From GCA-2720975 sp964469565 (GTDB lineage: Bacteria > Planctomycetota > UBA1135 > GCA-002686595): a stretch of DNA of 64,000 bases. The DNA is taken from positions 62,001 through 126,000 of the forward strand of contig CAYXZD010000009.1 of assembly GCA_964469565.1 (NCBI GenBank), read 5' to 3'. Position numbers and translations under genes: made by a program. Each line of letters starts with the position of its first letter. Positions within the stretch are counted from its first letter, which is position 1. Positions 25,655-34,442 of the stretch are shown in pieces. The notes under the pieces were generated by a model, which saw only the letters and a list, made by a program, of their open reading frames with translations, had not been told where the DNA came from and did not search any database.

Positions 25655-26704
25655 ATGCCCTACCCTGCGCCCGTCAACCGCCCAGCCATTACCGGGTCCT
25701 GGTTTGCACTTCAGACCCTGGCCTTCATTCTGGCTCTCGCAGCCCTCACGGCCCTGTATTTTGCGCCGACCTATGGGCTCCACGCAATCTGGAATGTTCT
25801 CATCCCGGCCGCTCCGCTCCTCTTTGTGTTTCTACCCGGACTCTGGCGCAACATTTGTCCCCTCGCGACTGCGGCATTGCTGCCACGAAAGCTAGGCCTC
25901 TCGTCCCGGCGACGCATGGGGCTGCGCACCAACCGTACTCTGAGGGCGCTATCCATCGCCGCCCTGCTAGTGATCGTCCCCCTGCGTCACGTCGCGCTTG
26001 ACATAGACGCAACATTCACGCTTGTTCTTCTACTCGCCGCGGGGCTTGCGGCATTCGCGCTGGGACTGATCTACGAGTGGAAGAGCGCCTGGTGCTCTGG
26101 CCTTTGTCCCGTGCAAGCTGTCGAGCGTCTCTATGGCGCTCGGCCCGTGACCTCCTTCGCCAACGCACGTTGCAGTTCTTGCGCGGCATGTACCCAATCT
26201 TGCAATGACTCACTCGCACAGCCGGTCCACGATCAAGCTCCCTCCCCTTCAGCGGGTACCCTAGAGTTCCTCGCAGCTGGGTTTCCTGGGTTCGTATGGG
26301 CTTGGTTTCAGATTCCCAATTACGTGCCCGAACTGGATCGTACCGCTCATACCCTCCAGGCGTATGGGCTCCCCTGGGCGGGCTTCGCAGTTTCAGCGAT
26401 GATCTACACGCTGGTTCGTAGGCTGGGCGCCCCCTCCCAAGCCCAGCGCATCTTCGCTACCACGGCGGTAGCGATCTACTATTTCTACCGGTTGCCTCTT
26501 CTCGTGGGGTTCAGCCAATACGCATCGGACGGGGTCTTAGTCGATCTGACCGGTGTTTTGCCCCCGTGGACCCCGGCACTCCTGAGAATCGGGACCACGA
26601 GCGCGATCTTGTTTTGGATGTTGTCCGACAAGCCTGCCCGCAAGCCCTGGCTACAACGCCCGCCCTATCAGGAAGGCCCACTGCACCGGGTCGATGCGGC
26701 CTAG
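25655..26704 (+). CDS. NapH/CcoG-like polytopic membrane Fe-S protein
   Basis: A 349-residue integral membrane protein with about seven hydrophobic segments. Between them a cytoplasmic or periplasmic loop carries one four-Cys ferredoxin motif (CSSCAACTQSC, residues about 171-181), sufficient for a single 4Fe-4S cluster. Just before it is the stretch WCSGLCPVQAVERLYG, and near residue 68 NICPLA; paired Cys-Pro motifs like these occur in NapH/NosR/CcoG-type redox membrane proteins. It probably passes electrons between the quinone pool and a soluble partner, but the partner is not visible. It is a single gene, divergent from moxR. Confidence 0.65.
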   Translation: MPYPAPVNRPAITGSWFALQTLAFILALAALTALYFAPTYGLHAIWNVLIPAAPLLFVFLPGLWRNICPLATAALLPRKLGLSSRRRMGLRTNRTLRALSIAALLVIVPLRHVALDIDATFTLVLLLAAGLAAFALGLIYEWKSAWCSGLCPVQAVERLYGARPVTSFANARCSSCAACTQSCNDSLAQPVHDQAPSPSAGTLEFLAAGFPGFVWAWFQIPNYVPELDRTAHTLQAYGLPWAGFAVSAMIYTLVRRLGAPSQAQRIFATTAVAIYYFYRLPLLVGFSQYASDGVLVDLTGVLPPWTPALLRIGTTSAILFWMLSDKPARKPWLQRPPYQEGPLHRVDAA

Positions 26705-26949
26705 GGGATCCAACTCGGGTCGAGTGCCTCTTGCTGCCGGGGTGTGCTCAGGTTTCGGTTCGGAGTCGGGTGCGAGGGGTCGACCCAATCCCTCGGATTG
26801 ACTGGTGCATGGAGATGCATCGGTGTGGCCTTCAAGGCAATCCGGACTGGTGTGGGTTGTGCTGGGAAAAGGGCCAGCGCGGCCTACCGAGGATCGTAAC
26901 CACAGGAAAATGGGGTGGATCTTGAATGCGGGCGTGCTCTACTGGGCCC

Positions 26950-27291
26950 ATGAATAAAGCCAGCCTTGTCCCCGTGCTCTTGTTCCTGTGCGCCTCCTGT
27001 ACCTCTTGGAGTCATGTCCCACGGACAGCCGATCTGACGGAGGTTTTTGAACTCGGAGACCTCGCTCGCGTCGAGCAACAAGACGGCACGCGCACTGAAA
27101 TCAAGGTGACAGAAGTGGGCCCCAATCATTTGGGAGGAGGGGGGGCGGTGTTCCAGCAGGGCGAGTTGGTGTCCTTGAAGTCCGAGAAACTCGATTCGCT
27201 CAAGACGGTTGGAGCGGTGGCGGGTTCCGCAGTGACGCTTTACGTGGCGGCAGGCACCCTGCTGTTTACCCTGCTGATTCTCAGCCTCTAG
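26950..27291 (+). CDS. small lipoprotein with C-terminal membrane segment
   Basis: A protein of about 113 residues beginning MNKASLVPVLLFLCASC, a compact lipoprotein signal with lipobox LCAS-C. The middle part (FELGDLARVEQQDG, TEIKVTEVGPNHLGGGG) looks like a small SH3-like beta domain. The C-terminus is a hydrophobic helix (GSAVTLYVAAGTLLFTLLIL). The start at 26950 was preferred over 26926 because it puts the charged n-region directly before the hydrophobic core. No family recognised. It lies alone, 245 bases after the Fe-S membrane gene and convergent with the oxidoreductase gene. Confidence 0.6.
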   Translation: MNKASLVPVLLFLCASCTSWSHVPRTADLTEVFELGDLARVEQQDGTRTEIKVTEVGPNHLGGGGAVFQQGELVSLKSEKLDSLKTVGAVAGSAVTLYVAAGTLLFTLLILSL

Positions 27292-27469
27292 GGCATTTCA
27301 AGGCCAAGCCCCCGAGGAACCAGCCCGAGGTTGGGGGTTCGACGCTCAGCTGCAGTCGGTGGCCCCGATTACGAATCCGCGCCGTGAACCCCATCGCTGC
27401 CTGCCCAGAACCACCCAGCGGGTAGCCTTGGCGGGAACGTCGGTCTCGGCGATCCGAGGACAGGAATCC

Positions 27470-30400
27470 TCACCGGGCAGTCGATGCGGCCGATCGTGAA
27501 TTGGACTCGCCAGATTCGAGGGTATCCGTCAATGCGGCTTCAAAGACGCTGCGGGTGTCCTGCACAAAGGCTTGGCTGTCGACTTCACCGGCCTCTAGTT
27601 TGGCGAGGACTGCTCGCTGGGCTTGGTAGTCGGTGTTCTCGACCCCGGCTCGGCTTTGCAGCATGCGCCATGCTCGACGCCTTTCGACGCAGAAGATGAC
27701 CATCTGTCGGGAGCAAACCAACTCCATCACCTGCCCCCCCCGGTCCACGCGGATCATGGCTTCAAAGTCGGGGATGAACGACGTGTGGGATGGGTCCAAA
27801 AAGCGTCGGCTTACCACGTCGTCTTGCGTGATACGCAGGAGCATGTCTTCCAGGGGTACGGTCGTCTTGGCCTTGCCTGCCGGCTTGAAGTGGCGCCGGA
27901 AGCGTGCTTCTCCAGCCGCCCAATGGGCGATGGTGAAAGTGTATTTGCCTCCCAGTGCATTGGACTTGAGCGTGGCCCAGTCTTGCTTGAGGCTCGGATT
28001 GCCCTTGAGCGAGAAGGCATCCTGACTCATCTCGCCCTGTGTTGGGTCGAACACGAATTCAGGCATGCAGCGAGAGTCACGCACTTCGCGGGCCTGGACT
28101 GACGATACATCGTCAGCGACGCCATGCTCGGGCTGGCAAGAGGTGAAGCACTGATAGAAGGCAGTACCGCGGTAGGCGAGACCGTCCAGCAGTGACTTGA
28201 ACAGGTTGCCAGCGTTGGCGAGGGAAACCTGGGCCACGTACGGAGAACCATGGCCGCTCGTGAAAATCTCGGCCACATTCTTCTTCTCAGTGAACTTGCC
28301 CTGAGTTGTAGCTCCCAACGAATTCATGTCGCCGCCGCCAGGCATGGGGGTGGAGTCGGAGTTTTGGCCGCCTGTGTTGGAGTAAACCTGGGTATCCAAG
28401 AGCATGATCTGCACGTTGGGTCGGTTCTGGAGCACGACCTTGGAGACGTTTTGGAACCCAATGTCGCCCATGCCACCATCGCCGCCCACTGCCCACGCCT
28501 TGGGCAGCTCACGAATCTCTTGGTCGGTCATCATGTGGTCGCTCATGTGGGTCATTTCAAATACCCATTTGTCATCGACCTCGTTCGCCCCGCCGAGTAC
28601 CTGGTCGGCCACCCGCTCGGGAACCACACTTCGAGCAGCGTGATCAGCGATGAAGCTCTCACCAAACAACCAAGCCACTGTAGTTCCATCTTGGAACAGT
28701 GAGTTCATCCACGGGTAGGGGTGGGGGGTGTTCGGGGGAGTTGAGCCAAAGACTGTGTTGCATCCGGTGTGGGCGCCCATGGCCATAACGTTCATGCCGT
28801 TCGGGAGAAAACCATCCACTGCCTGCAGCTCACGATGGTTGAACGCTTCCTGTCGAAGGACCGCGCAAGTTGCGGTGATGAGTTCCTTGTGGTCGATGGC
28901 TCCACCGTTTTCTAGCAAGGCCGCCGTGTCCGCATCGTCTTCGCCGCCGCGTCCCATCAAGACCTGAGCCACGACTCGGGAGAGCCGGGCGCTGGCCTCA
29001 GGGGCCATGGCCCGTAGGGCACCGATGCCGATCGATTCCAATTCGGCTGCCTTATTCAGCAAGCGCTCGGCCTTGCGGTGATACAGAGGGCGCATATAGG
29101 CCTCGGTGACGGATGCCAGGGCCCGTAGCGCGCTTTTCTCTCCACACCCCGCGCAGGCGCCATCGCCACTGACGAGCGCTTCATAATTGGTGCGCACCAT
29201 GAGGTGGTTCTTGAGCGCTAAGGCATGGGCCTCTTCGGGCGCCTCACTGTCGTAACGCCCCAGGTATTGGCTGGGCGTGTCTGGCAAGTAGTCCATGAAG
29301 TCCGTGCCGGAGACGTGGTCGGCGTTCAATTCCTCAGTCTCGCTGGCCATGACGAGGGCGTCTTTGTCCCCGCATTCGGTGACGCACTCACCGCATCCCT
29401 TGCACAGGTCGGAGACAAAAATGGCAAACAGGCCGCCCGATCCTGTGTCCTTGCGTTCTTTGGATCCAAAGACGGCAGGAGTCTTGCCGTAGGCAAAAGG
29501 GATACGACGGAAGACTTCGAGGAACGACTCTCGCGCGCTCTCTTCCACGTGGGCGAGGGCGTTGACTTCATGTTCGACGAGTTCTTTGAACGGTCTGGCG
29601 TTCTTGTCCTTGACCCCACTTACCATGCTCGCGCGCACGCGCTCCTCCACCGCAGGGAGTTCAGCGCGCAGAAGTTCCTTAGCGTCCGATTCAGCCACGA
29701 ATCCCCGAGCTGCGGCACGGAACACAGTGGAGATTTCTTGGGCTGTGTTGGGCAGGGCGGTGTCGGGGCAGGCCACGATACACTCCATGCATTGTGTGCA
29801 GTTTTCTGCAATCCACAGGGGGGTTTCGCGTCGCGCGACATACTTGCTGGCAGTGGCCCCAGTGCCCGAAGCCATGATTCCCACAGAGGCGAGTGTCGAT
29901 GCCGGTTGGTCGTAGCCAAGGCCCGCACGGAATTCCGCGTCAAATGTACTTGTGGCTGCCACAGGAGCCCGCTTGGGCTGGGCGGCGGGGGGAGTGTGTG
30001 GGGTGTTGCAGGTTCCGCAAGCGAGAAGTGAGGCCACCCGCATACTGGAGCGATCGGGTGCAGCGACTTCGCCATGGGGCACCGGGCAGATGCGGGAGAA
30101 GCCCATGGTCATGACGGTCATGTTGGATGCAACCACTGCGTCTCCGAAGCGACCAAACTTCTTGACGTATTGGGCTTCCACAACCTCGTGGAAGCGACTC
30201 TCGTCAACGTTGTTGTCTTCGAGGAATCCGGACACGCGGAAGAATGCACCTAGGAATGCGTTGCCCTGCATGCGGAGTTGCAAGTCAGGCCGGTCCGTGG
30301 CTTCCCGTGCGATGTCAAATCCAGGCAAGGTATACAGGCTGATCTTCTTGTCCACGATTTCCTGGCGCAGGTGTGCAGGGATTCGCGTCCATGCGACCTC

Positions 30401-32146
30401 TGGAGTTTCGGAGGACTCCCACACGAATGTGCCGCCCTCGGCGATCCCTTCGAGCGGGTTGGAGTGCGTGAAGGCCTTGGGGTCACAACAGAGGACGACG
30501 TTGACGTGGCGCAGGTCGCAATTGACCCGGATTCGCTCGGGGGCTACCACGAGGAAGTAGGCCGTGGGTGCGCCTTTTTTCTCGGATCCGTACTTGGGGT
30601 TGGCGCTGACATGGAGCACCTCGGCCGGGCGTCCGAATTCATCGGTCGCTTCACTCTCCTTGGCGAGGTCATCGCCAAAGGCGCCGACGATTTCGCCGAG
30701 GTTCTTTCCGGTGGTGATCATTCCCCAGCCCCCGATAGAGTGCAGGCGCACTGCAATCGAACCGTCTGGTAGGAGGGAGGGGGTGCGTTTGGAAACCACT
30801 TGCCGAGGGTGGTCGACGCCGAGCACAAAAAAGCTGGTTCCATCACTGGCCTTGGCTCCGTCCTGTCGCGCTGTGGTTCCTCGGGCGAACTCGTAGGCAC
30901 CGAGAATGCCCTCAGGTCTGAAATCTCGGGATCCGAGGCCGTAGGAGCCGCTGAAGATGCGCGGGCAATCGTCTAGGGTCAGGGCAGGCAGTGATACACC
31001 GGCGGCCGTCAGGCTTCCTTCGCAGGCCCGAGCGAGGACGGCACGCACCTCGCGGGTGAGGGGGTTGTCACCCGAGAGGGACTCGTCGGTGCGCTCGAGA
31101 ATGATCAGTTGCTGCTTACCTGCCAGAGCAGCAACCAGGGCCGCCTCTGGGAAGGGTCGCAGGACATTGAGATGCAAGGATCCCACCTTCTCACCTTCGT
31201 TCCGCAGGAGATCCACGCCGGCCTCGATATTCTCCGCCGCGGAGCCCATGGAGAGGAACAGCACATCGGCGTCTTCGCAACGATAAGAGGAAACCATGCC
31301 GTAGTGGCGCCCCGTCAACTCGGCGAATTCGGCGTAAGCATCCTCGAGAGCGCCTAGAATGTGCTCTGAGAACTTGTCACGGCGGGCAATCACGCCGTTC
31401 ATGTAGTGCTCTTGGTTTTGAACCGGACCGAGGAGCATGGGGTTCTTCAAGTCAATCATCTCGGGCACCCGGCGGCGCTGGGGACCAAACAGCTCCACCT
31501 GTGCCTTTGTGGGACAATCGATGATGTCGTCGGGGGCACCTAGGAACTCCCGAATGAGCGCGGCCTCGTGCTTGAAGAACGTGCGTTCGAGGTGCGAGGT
31601 CAGGAATCCATCCTGGGAGTTGATGCCCGGGGTCAACGTTTGCTCGTTGACCTTGCGCAGGATCAGGGTTTGGTCGGCTGCCTGCTGGGAGTCCTTGGCG
31701 AAGAGAATGGTCCAGCCCGAGTCGAGGGCGGCATAGATGTCATCGTGGCCGCAATGCACATTCAGGGCATGTTTGGTCAGGGCTCGGGCGGCCACTTGCA
31801 CGACCATGGTCGCTAGTTTGCCGGGCGCGTGGTAATACTGCTCGATCCCGTAAACGAGGCCCTGGCCCGAGGTGAAGTTGACGACCCGTTTGCCAGTGAC
31901 TGCGCAAGCGATGGCGCCACCCTGTGCGGCGTGCTCGCCTTCTGCCTCGATGGCGATACGGGGGCGCCCAAATACGTTCAGGTTGCCCTGGGCCACTGAG
32001 AGCTGGTATTGCTCTCCCATCTCCGTGGAGGGCGTGATGGGATAAAACACACCGGCGTCAGTCAGGCGGGCCTCGGTGTGGTAGGCGACCAATTGGTTGC
32101 CGTTGGTGGTGACTCGAATCCCAGGGTAGCGGGGGAGGTCGCTCAT
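27470..32146 (-). CDS. nifJ: pyruvate:ferredoxin (flavodoxin) oxidoreductase, long form
   Basis: A 1558-residue single-chain 2-oxoacid oxidoreductase that decarboxylates pyruvate to acetyl-CoA and reduces ferredoxin or flavodoxin. Domains in order: the pyrimidine-binding alpha part (FYPITPSTEMGEQ), transketolase-C-like part (about 260-400), gamma part (RLHSIGGWGMITTGKNL, about 460-680), two 4Fe-4S motifs (CTQCMECIVACP near 782 and CKGCGECVTEC near 914), and the thiamine-diphosphate-binding beta part with CAGCGEKSALRAL near 997 and GDGGMGDIGFQN near 1230. Family members are usually about 1170-1200 residues; the excess here lies mainly in the C-terminal half. The enzyme is oxygen-sensitive in most bacteria. 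It is transcribed alone; a weak -10-like TAGAAT lies at 32229-32224. Confidence 0.88.
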   Translation of the reverse strand: MSDLPRYPGIRVTTNGNQLVAYHTEARLTDAGVFYPITPSTEMGEQYQLSVAQGNLNVFGRPRIAIEAEGEHAAQGGAIACAVTGKRVVNFTSGQGLVYGIEQYYHAPGKLATMVVQVAARALTKHALNVHCGHDDIYAALDSGWTILFAKDSQQAADQTLILRKVNEQTLTPGINSQDGFLTSHLERTFFKHEAALIREFLGAPDDIIDCPTKAQVELFGPQRRRVPEMIDLKNPMLLGPVQNQEHYMNGVIARRDKFSEHILGALEDAYAEFAELTGRHYGMVSSYRCEDADVLFLSMGSAAENIEAGVDLLRNEGEKVGSLHLNVLRPFPEAALVAALAGKQQLIILERTDESLSGDNPLTREVRAVLARACEGSLTAAGVSLPALTLDDCPRIFSGSYGLGSRDFRPEGILGAYEFARGTTARQDGAKASDGTSFFVLGVDHPRQVVSKRTPSLLPDGSIAVRLHSIGGWGMITTGKNLGEIVGAFGDDLAKESEATDEFGRPAEVLHVSANPKYGSEKKGAPTAYFLVVAPERIRVNCDLRHVNVVLCCDPKAFTHSNPLEGIAEGGTFVWESSETPEVAWTRIPAHLRQEIVDKKISLYTLPGFDIAREATDRPDLQLRMQGNAFLGAFFRVSGFLEDNNVDESRFHEVVEAQYVKKFGRFGDAVVASNMTVMTMGFSRICPVPHGEVAAPDRSSMRVASLLACGTCNTPHTPPAAQPKRAPVAATSTFDAEFRAGLGYDQPASTLASVGIMASGTGATASKYVARRETPLWIAENCTQCMECIVACPDTALPNTAQEISTVFRAAARGFVAESDAKELLRAELPAVEERVRASMVSGVKDKNARPFKELVEHEVNALAHVEESARESFLEVFRRIPFAYGKTPAVFGSKERKDTGSGGLFAIFVSDLCKGCGECVTECGDKDALVMASETEELNADHVSGTDFMDYLPDTPSQYLGRYDSEAPEEAHALALKNHLMVRTNYEALVSGDGACAGCGEKSALRALASVTEAYMRPLYHRKAERLLNKAAELESIGIGALRAMAPEASARLSRVVAQVLMGRGGEDDADTAALLENGGAIDHKELITATCAVLRQEAFNHRELQAVDGFLPNGMNVMAMGAHTGCNTVFGSTPPNTPHPYPWMNSLFQDGTTVAWLFGESFIADHAARSVVPERVADQVLGGANEVDDKWVFEMTHMSDHMMTDQEIRELPKAWAVGGDGGMGDIGFQNVSKVVLQNRPNVQIMLLDTQVYSNTGGQNSDSTPMPGGGDMNSLGATTQGKFTEKKNVAEIFTSGHGSPYVAQVSLANAGNLFKSLLDGLAYRGTAFYQCFTSCQPEHGVADDVSSVQAREVRDSRCMPEFVFDPTQGEMSQDAFSLKGNPSLKQDWATLKSNALGGKYTFTIAHWAAGEARFRRHFKPAGKAKTTVPLEDMLLRITQDDVVSRRFLDPSHTSFIPDFEAMIRVDRGGQVMELVCSRQMVIFCVERRRAWRMLQSRAGVENTDYQAQRAVLAKLEAGEVDSQAFVQDTRSVFEAALTDTLESGESNSRSAASTAR

Positions 32147-32790
32147 TGCAGTGGGAGGCCTAGGGGCCTACGGACGGGGGGGCGGGTAAATGGACTGCCA
32201 CAGGGGCGGTTTTGAGGGTGGAGATTCTATCAGGCGCGGAGGGGTGGCACGATGGGGGGAGGGCAGGTCCCATGCAACTTGTGAGCCCACTGCCCTTTCT
32301 TGTGCCTTTGGCGATGCTCACCCGCTCAGTTGGGCTGCCCGAGCGTCGAGGGAGGATGGGCGGGGGGCCATGGGGGAAACCGCTGTGGGTAGTCGACCGG
32401 GTCTCCCCCAAGCACTAGGAGTGCACCCAGCCAGAGTCCCGCAGCTGCCCGAATGGGCTGTTGGCCGAGCAGGACTGGCCAGGGGTGAACTTTGGATGGC
32501 TGAATCTTCGAACTGGGGAGGAATCGCAAGGAGCCGTGCCCGCCTGATCGCATTCCTTGTGCCACCGGATCTGGATAGGCCTACGAACTAGTTCGACGAA
32601 GTGTACGACGATGGGCCCGTACGTTCGTGGGTCCATGATCGACATCCTGTTGCGCAATTCGATCGTTGACCCGAGTCCTCAGAAACTAGATCCAATCCTG
32701 CGGCCCATTGGCATGCGGTGCGGTGCGATTCAGACCGGTCGACTCAATCCCCGAACACTCCCCCTTCACATTCCTCTCTGGAGAAAACCC
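32147..32790. other. long intergenic region between nifJ and the oxidase operon
   Basis: These 644 bases separate two divergently transcribed units and should contain both promoters. A perfect 12-base palindrome (CGAACTAGTTCG) sits at 32584-32595 and could be an operator for the oxidase operon. Short open frames exist on both strands but none shows convincing coding character. One on the minus strand (32326-32565) has a hydrophobic patch and Pro-rich tail and cannot be fully excluded. No RNA gene was recognised. Confidence 0.35.
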
Positions 32791-33621
32791 ATGCGTTCCG
32801 TGTTGTTGCCTGCCGTTCTTATTGCCCTGCCCATTGCTGCTTGTGGTGGAGGCGGGGAAGCCCCCGCACCCGCTGGACCCGGCGCTTCGACTCCAACCGC
32901 GGACACGGGCGATTCGGCCCCCGCTGCCGCATCGACTGCATCGGGACCCGCCAAGGCTTGGGATGCAGCAGCTGGAAAGGTTTCTGTCACTGGCGTAGCC
33001 AAGTTCAGCGGCGACGCGCCCAAGCGCCGCACGGTGGACATGGGGAGTGACCCCAAGTGTGAGGGGATGCACGACGAAGGAATTCGTGATGAATCAGCCA
33101 TCGTGGGTGCCGGGGGCGAACTGGCCAACGTATTCGTTTGGGTCAGCAAGGGTCTAGAGGGGTGGGAATTCACCGCTCCCACCGACCCAGTCTATGTCGA
33201 TCAAAAGGGGTGTGCCTACGTTCCCCACGTCCTAGGCGTCCAGGTGGGGCAACCCCTTGAGATTCGCAATAGCGATCCCGTTTCTCACAACGTCCACAGT
33301 TACGCCAAGCGCAACAATGGATTCAATCAGACCCAAGCCCCCGGTGCGGCTGCTCTGACCAAGGTCTTCAAGCGCGAAGAAGTTCTTATGTCCCTCAAGT
33401 GTGACATTCACGGTTGGATGAACACCTATGTGGGCGTAGTTGAGACTCCGTTTTTTGCCGTCTCCGGTGAAGATGGAAGCTTCGATCTTGGCAAATTGCC
33501 CGCAGGGCAATACGAGGTTTCGGCCCGCCACGAGGTTTTTGGCCGTGCTAAGCAGACCATCACCGTTGATGAATCTGCTGGGCCTGTCACCGTTTCGTTC
33601 ACCTTTTCGGAGGATGAATAA
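32791..33621 (+). CDS. cupredoxin-domain lipoprotein
   Basis: A protein of about 276 residues. The start at 32791 follows a GGAG ribosome site and gives a lipoprotein signal (VLLPAVLIALPIAACGGGG). A Pro/Ala/Thr-rich linker follows, then a cupredoxin-like domain with the ligands of a type 1 copper site: His in SHNVHSY near residue 170, and Cys, His and Met in SLKCDIHGWM near residue 205. A C-terminal carboxypeptidase-regulatory-like beta domain (GSFDLGKLPAGQYEVSARH) closes the protein. Its place directly before coxB (2-base gap) suggests it delivers electrons or copper to the oxidase. The longer frame from 32557 lacks a signal at its start and was rejected. Confidence 0.8.
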   Translation: MRSVLLPAVLIALPIAACGGGGEAPAPAGPGASTPTADTGDSAPAAASTASGPAKAWDAAAGKVSVTGVAKFSGDAPKRRTVDMGSDPKCEGMHDEGIRDESAIVGAGGELANVFVWVSKGLEGWEFTAPTDPVYVDQKGCAYVPHVLGVQVGQPLEIRNSDPVSHNVHSYAKRNNGFNQTQAPGAAALTKVFKREEVLMSLKCDIHGWMNTYVGVVETPFFAVSGEDGSFDLGKLPAGQYEVSARHEVFGRAKQTITVDESAGPVTVSFTFSEDE

Positions 33622-33623
33622 AC

Positions 33624-34442
33624 ATGAGCGCGAGTGCCTCGCACCCCAGATCGCCAAGTTTTGGCCTTCTATTCTACCTATTCGGTGTTCTCGTAGTTGG
33701 CGGCTTTGCGATCGACTGGTTGCCTGAAGTCAAGTCTGCGCATGGTCACGGAATCGACGGAGTGATTCGGTATTTGCTGGGCACGACCGGTGTCCTCTTC
33801 TTCTTGGGCTGCATCATTCTGGGGTACTTCACAATGAAGTACGGCCAAGGCAAGGTTCAAGCGGATGCCATCGTGAGCAAGAAGAAGGAGGCTCTTTGGG
33901 CCATCATTCCCGTGTTGCTCATGTGCTCCATTTCGGAGGTGGGCGTGCTCGTCATGGGCTTGCCCGTGTTTGCCGAAGTCTACGGCGAACCCGATGAGGA
34001 TGCCTTCCACGTAGAAGTCGTGGGGAAACAGTTCGAGTGGATCGTGCGCTACCCCGGTGCCGACGGGATCTTCGGAGAGGTGGACCACGCCAAGGTTCAC
34101 GACGCCCGTAACCCGCTCGGGCTCGTCAAGAGCGATCCCAACGCCAAGGACGACATTGTCGTGCGCGGCAAGGTTCACGTCCCCGTGAACCGCATGACGG
34201 TGGTGCACCTTCGTGCACTTGATGTCATCCACTCCTTTACCGTCCCCCTCTTCCGCACCAAGCAAGATGCGCTTCCCGGCTATACGGCCTACACGCAGTT
34301 CATCCCCGAGGAAGAAGGGACCTTCGAGTTGGCCTGTGCTGAGCTCTGTGGTCTTGGACATTATCGAATGCAAGGCAGCGTTATCGTTGAGAGCGAGGAG
34401 AGCCTCGCCCAGTGGCTTGAGGACCAAGAACCATGGCTGTAG
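33624..34442 (+). CDS. coxB: cytochrome c oxidase subunit II
   Basis: A 272-residue protein with two N-terminal membrane helices (LLFYLFGVLVVGGFAIDWL and VLFFLGCIILGYF, followed by a third hydrophobic stretch at AIIPVLLMCSISEVGVLVM) and a periplasmic cupredoxin domain. The CuA ligands are present: His in LRALDVIHSFTVP, and Cys, Glu, Cys, His and Met in CAELCGLGHYRM. No fused cytochrome c domain is seen, so electrons come from a separate carrier, possibly the upstream cupredoxin. It overlaps the subunit I gene by 10 bases. Confidence 0.92.
   Translation: MSASASHPRSPSFGLLFYLFGVLVVGGFAIDWLPEVKSAHGHGIDGVIRYLLGTTGVLFFLGCIILGYFTMKYGQGKVQADAIVSKKKEALWAIIPVLLMCSISEVGVLVMGLPVFAEVYGEPDEDAFHVEVVGKQFEWIVRYPGADGIFGEVDHAKVHDARNPLGLVKSDPNAKDDIVVRGKVHVPVNRMTVVHLRALDVIHSFTVPLFRTKQDALPGYTAYTQFIPEEEGTFELACAELCGLGHYRMQGSVIVESEESLAQWLEDQEPWL

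Noticed and set aside
27300..27470. tRNA-like T-arm sequence (GGGGGTTCGACGCTC)
   Set aside because: No acceptor stem, anticodon arm or CCA could be assembled around it; more likely a loose hairpin between convergent genes.
33678..34427. 249-codon minus-strand open frame
   Set aside because: It is antisense to coxB, which carries all CuA ligands.
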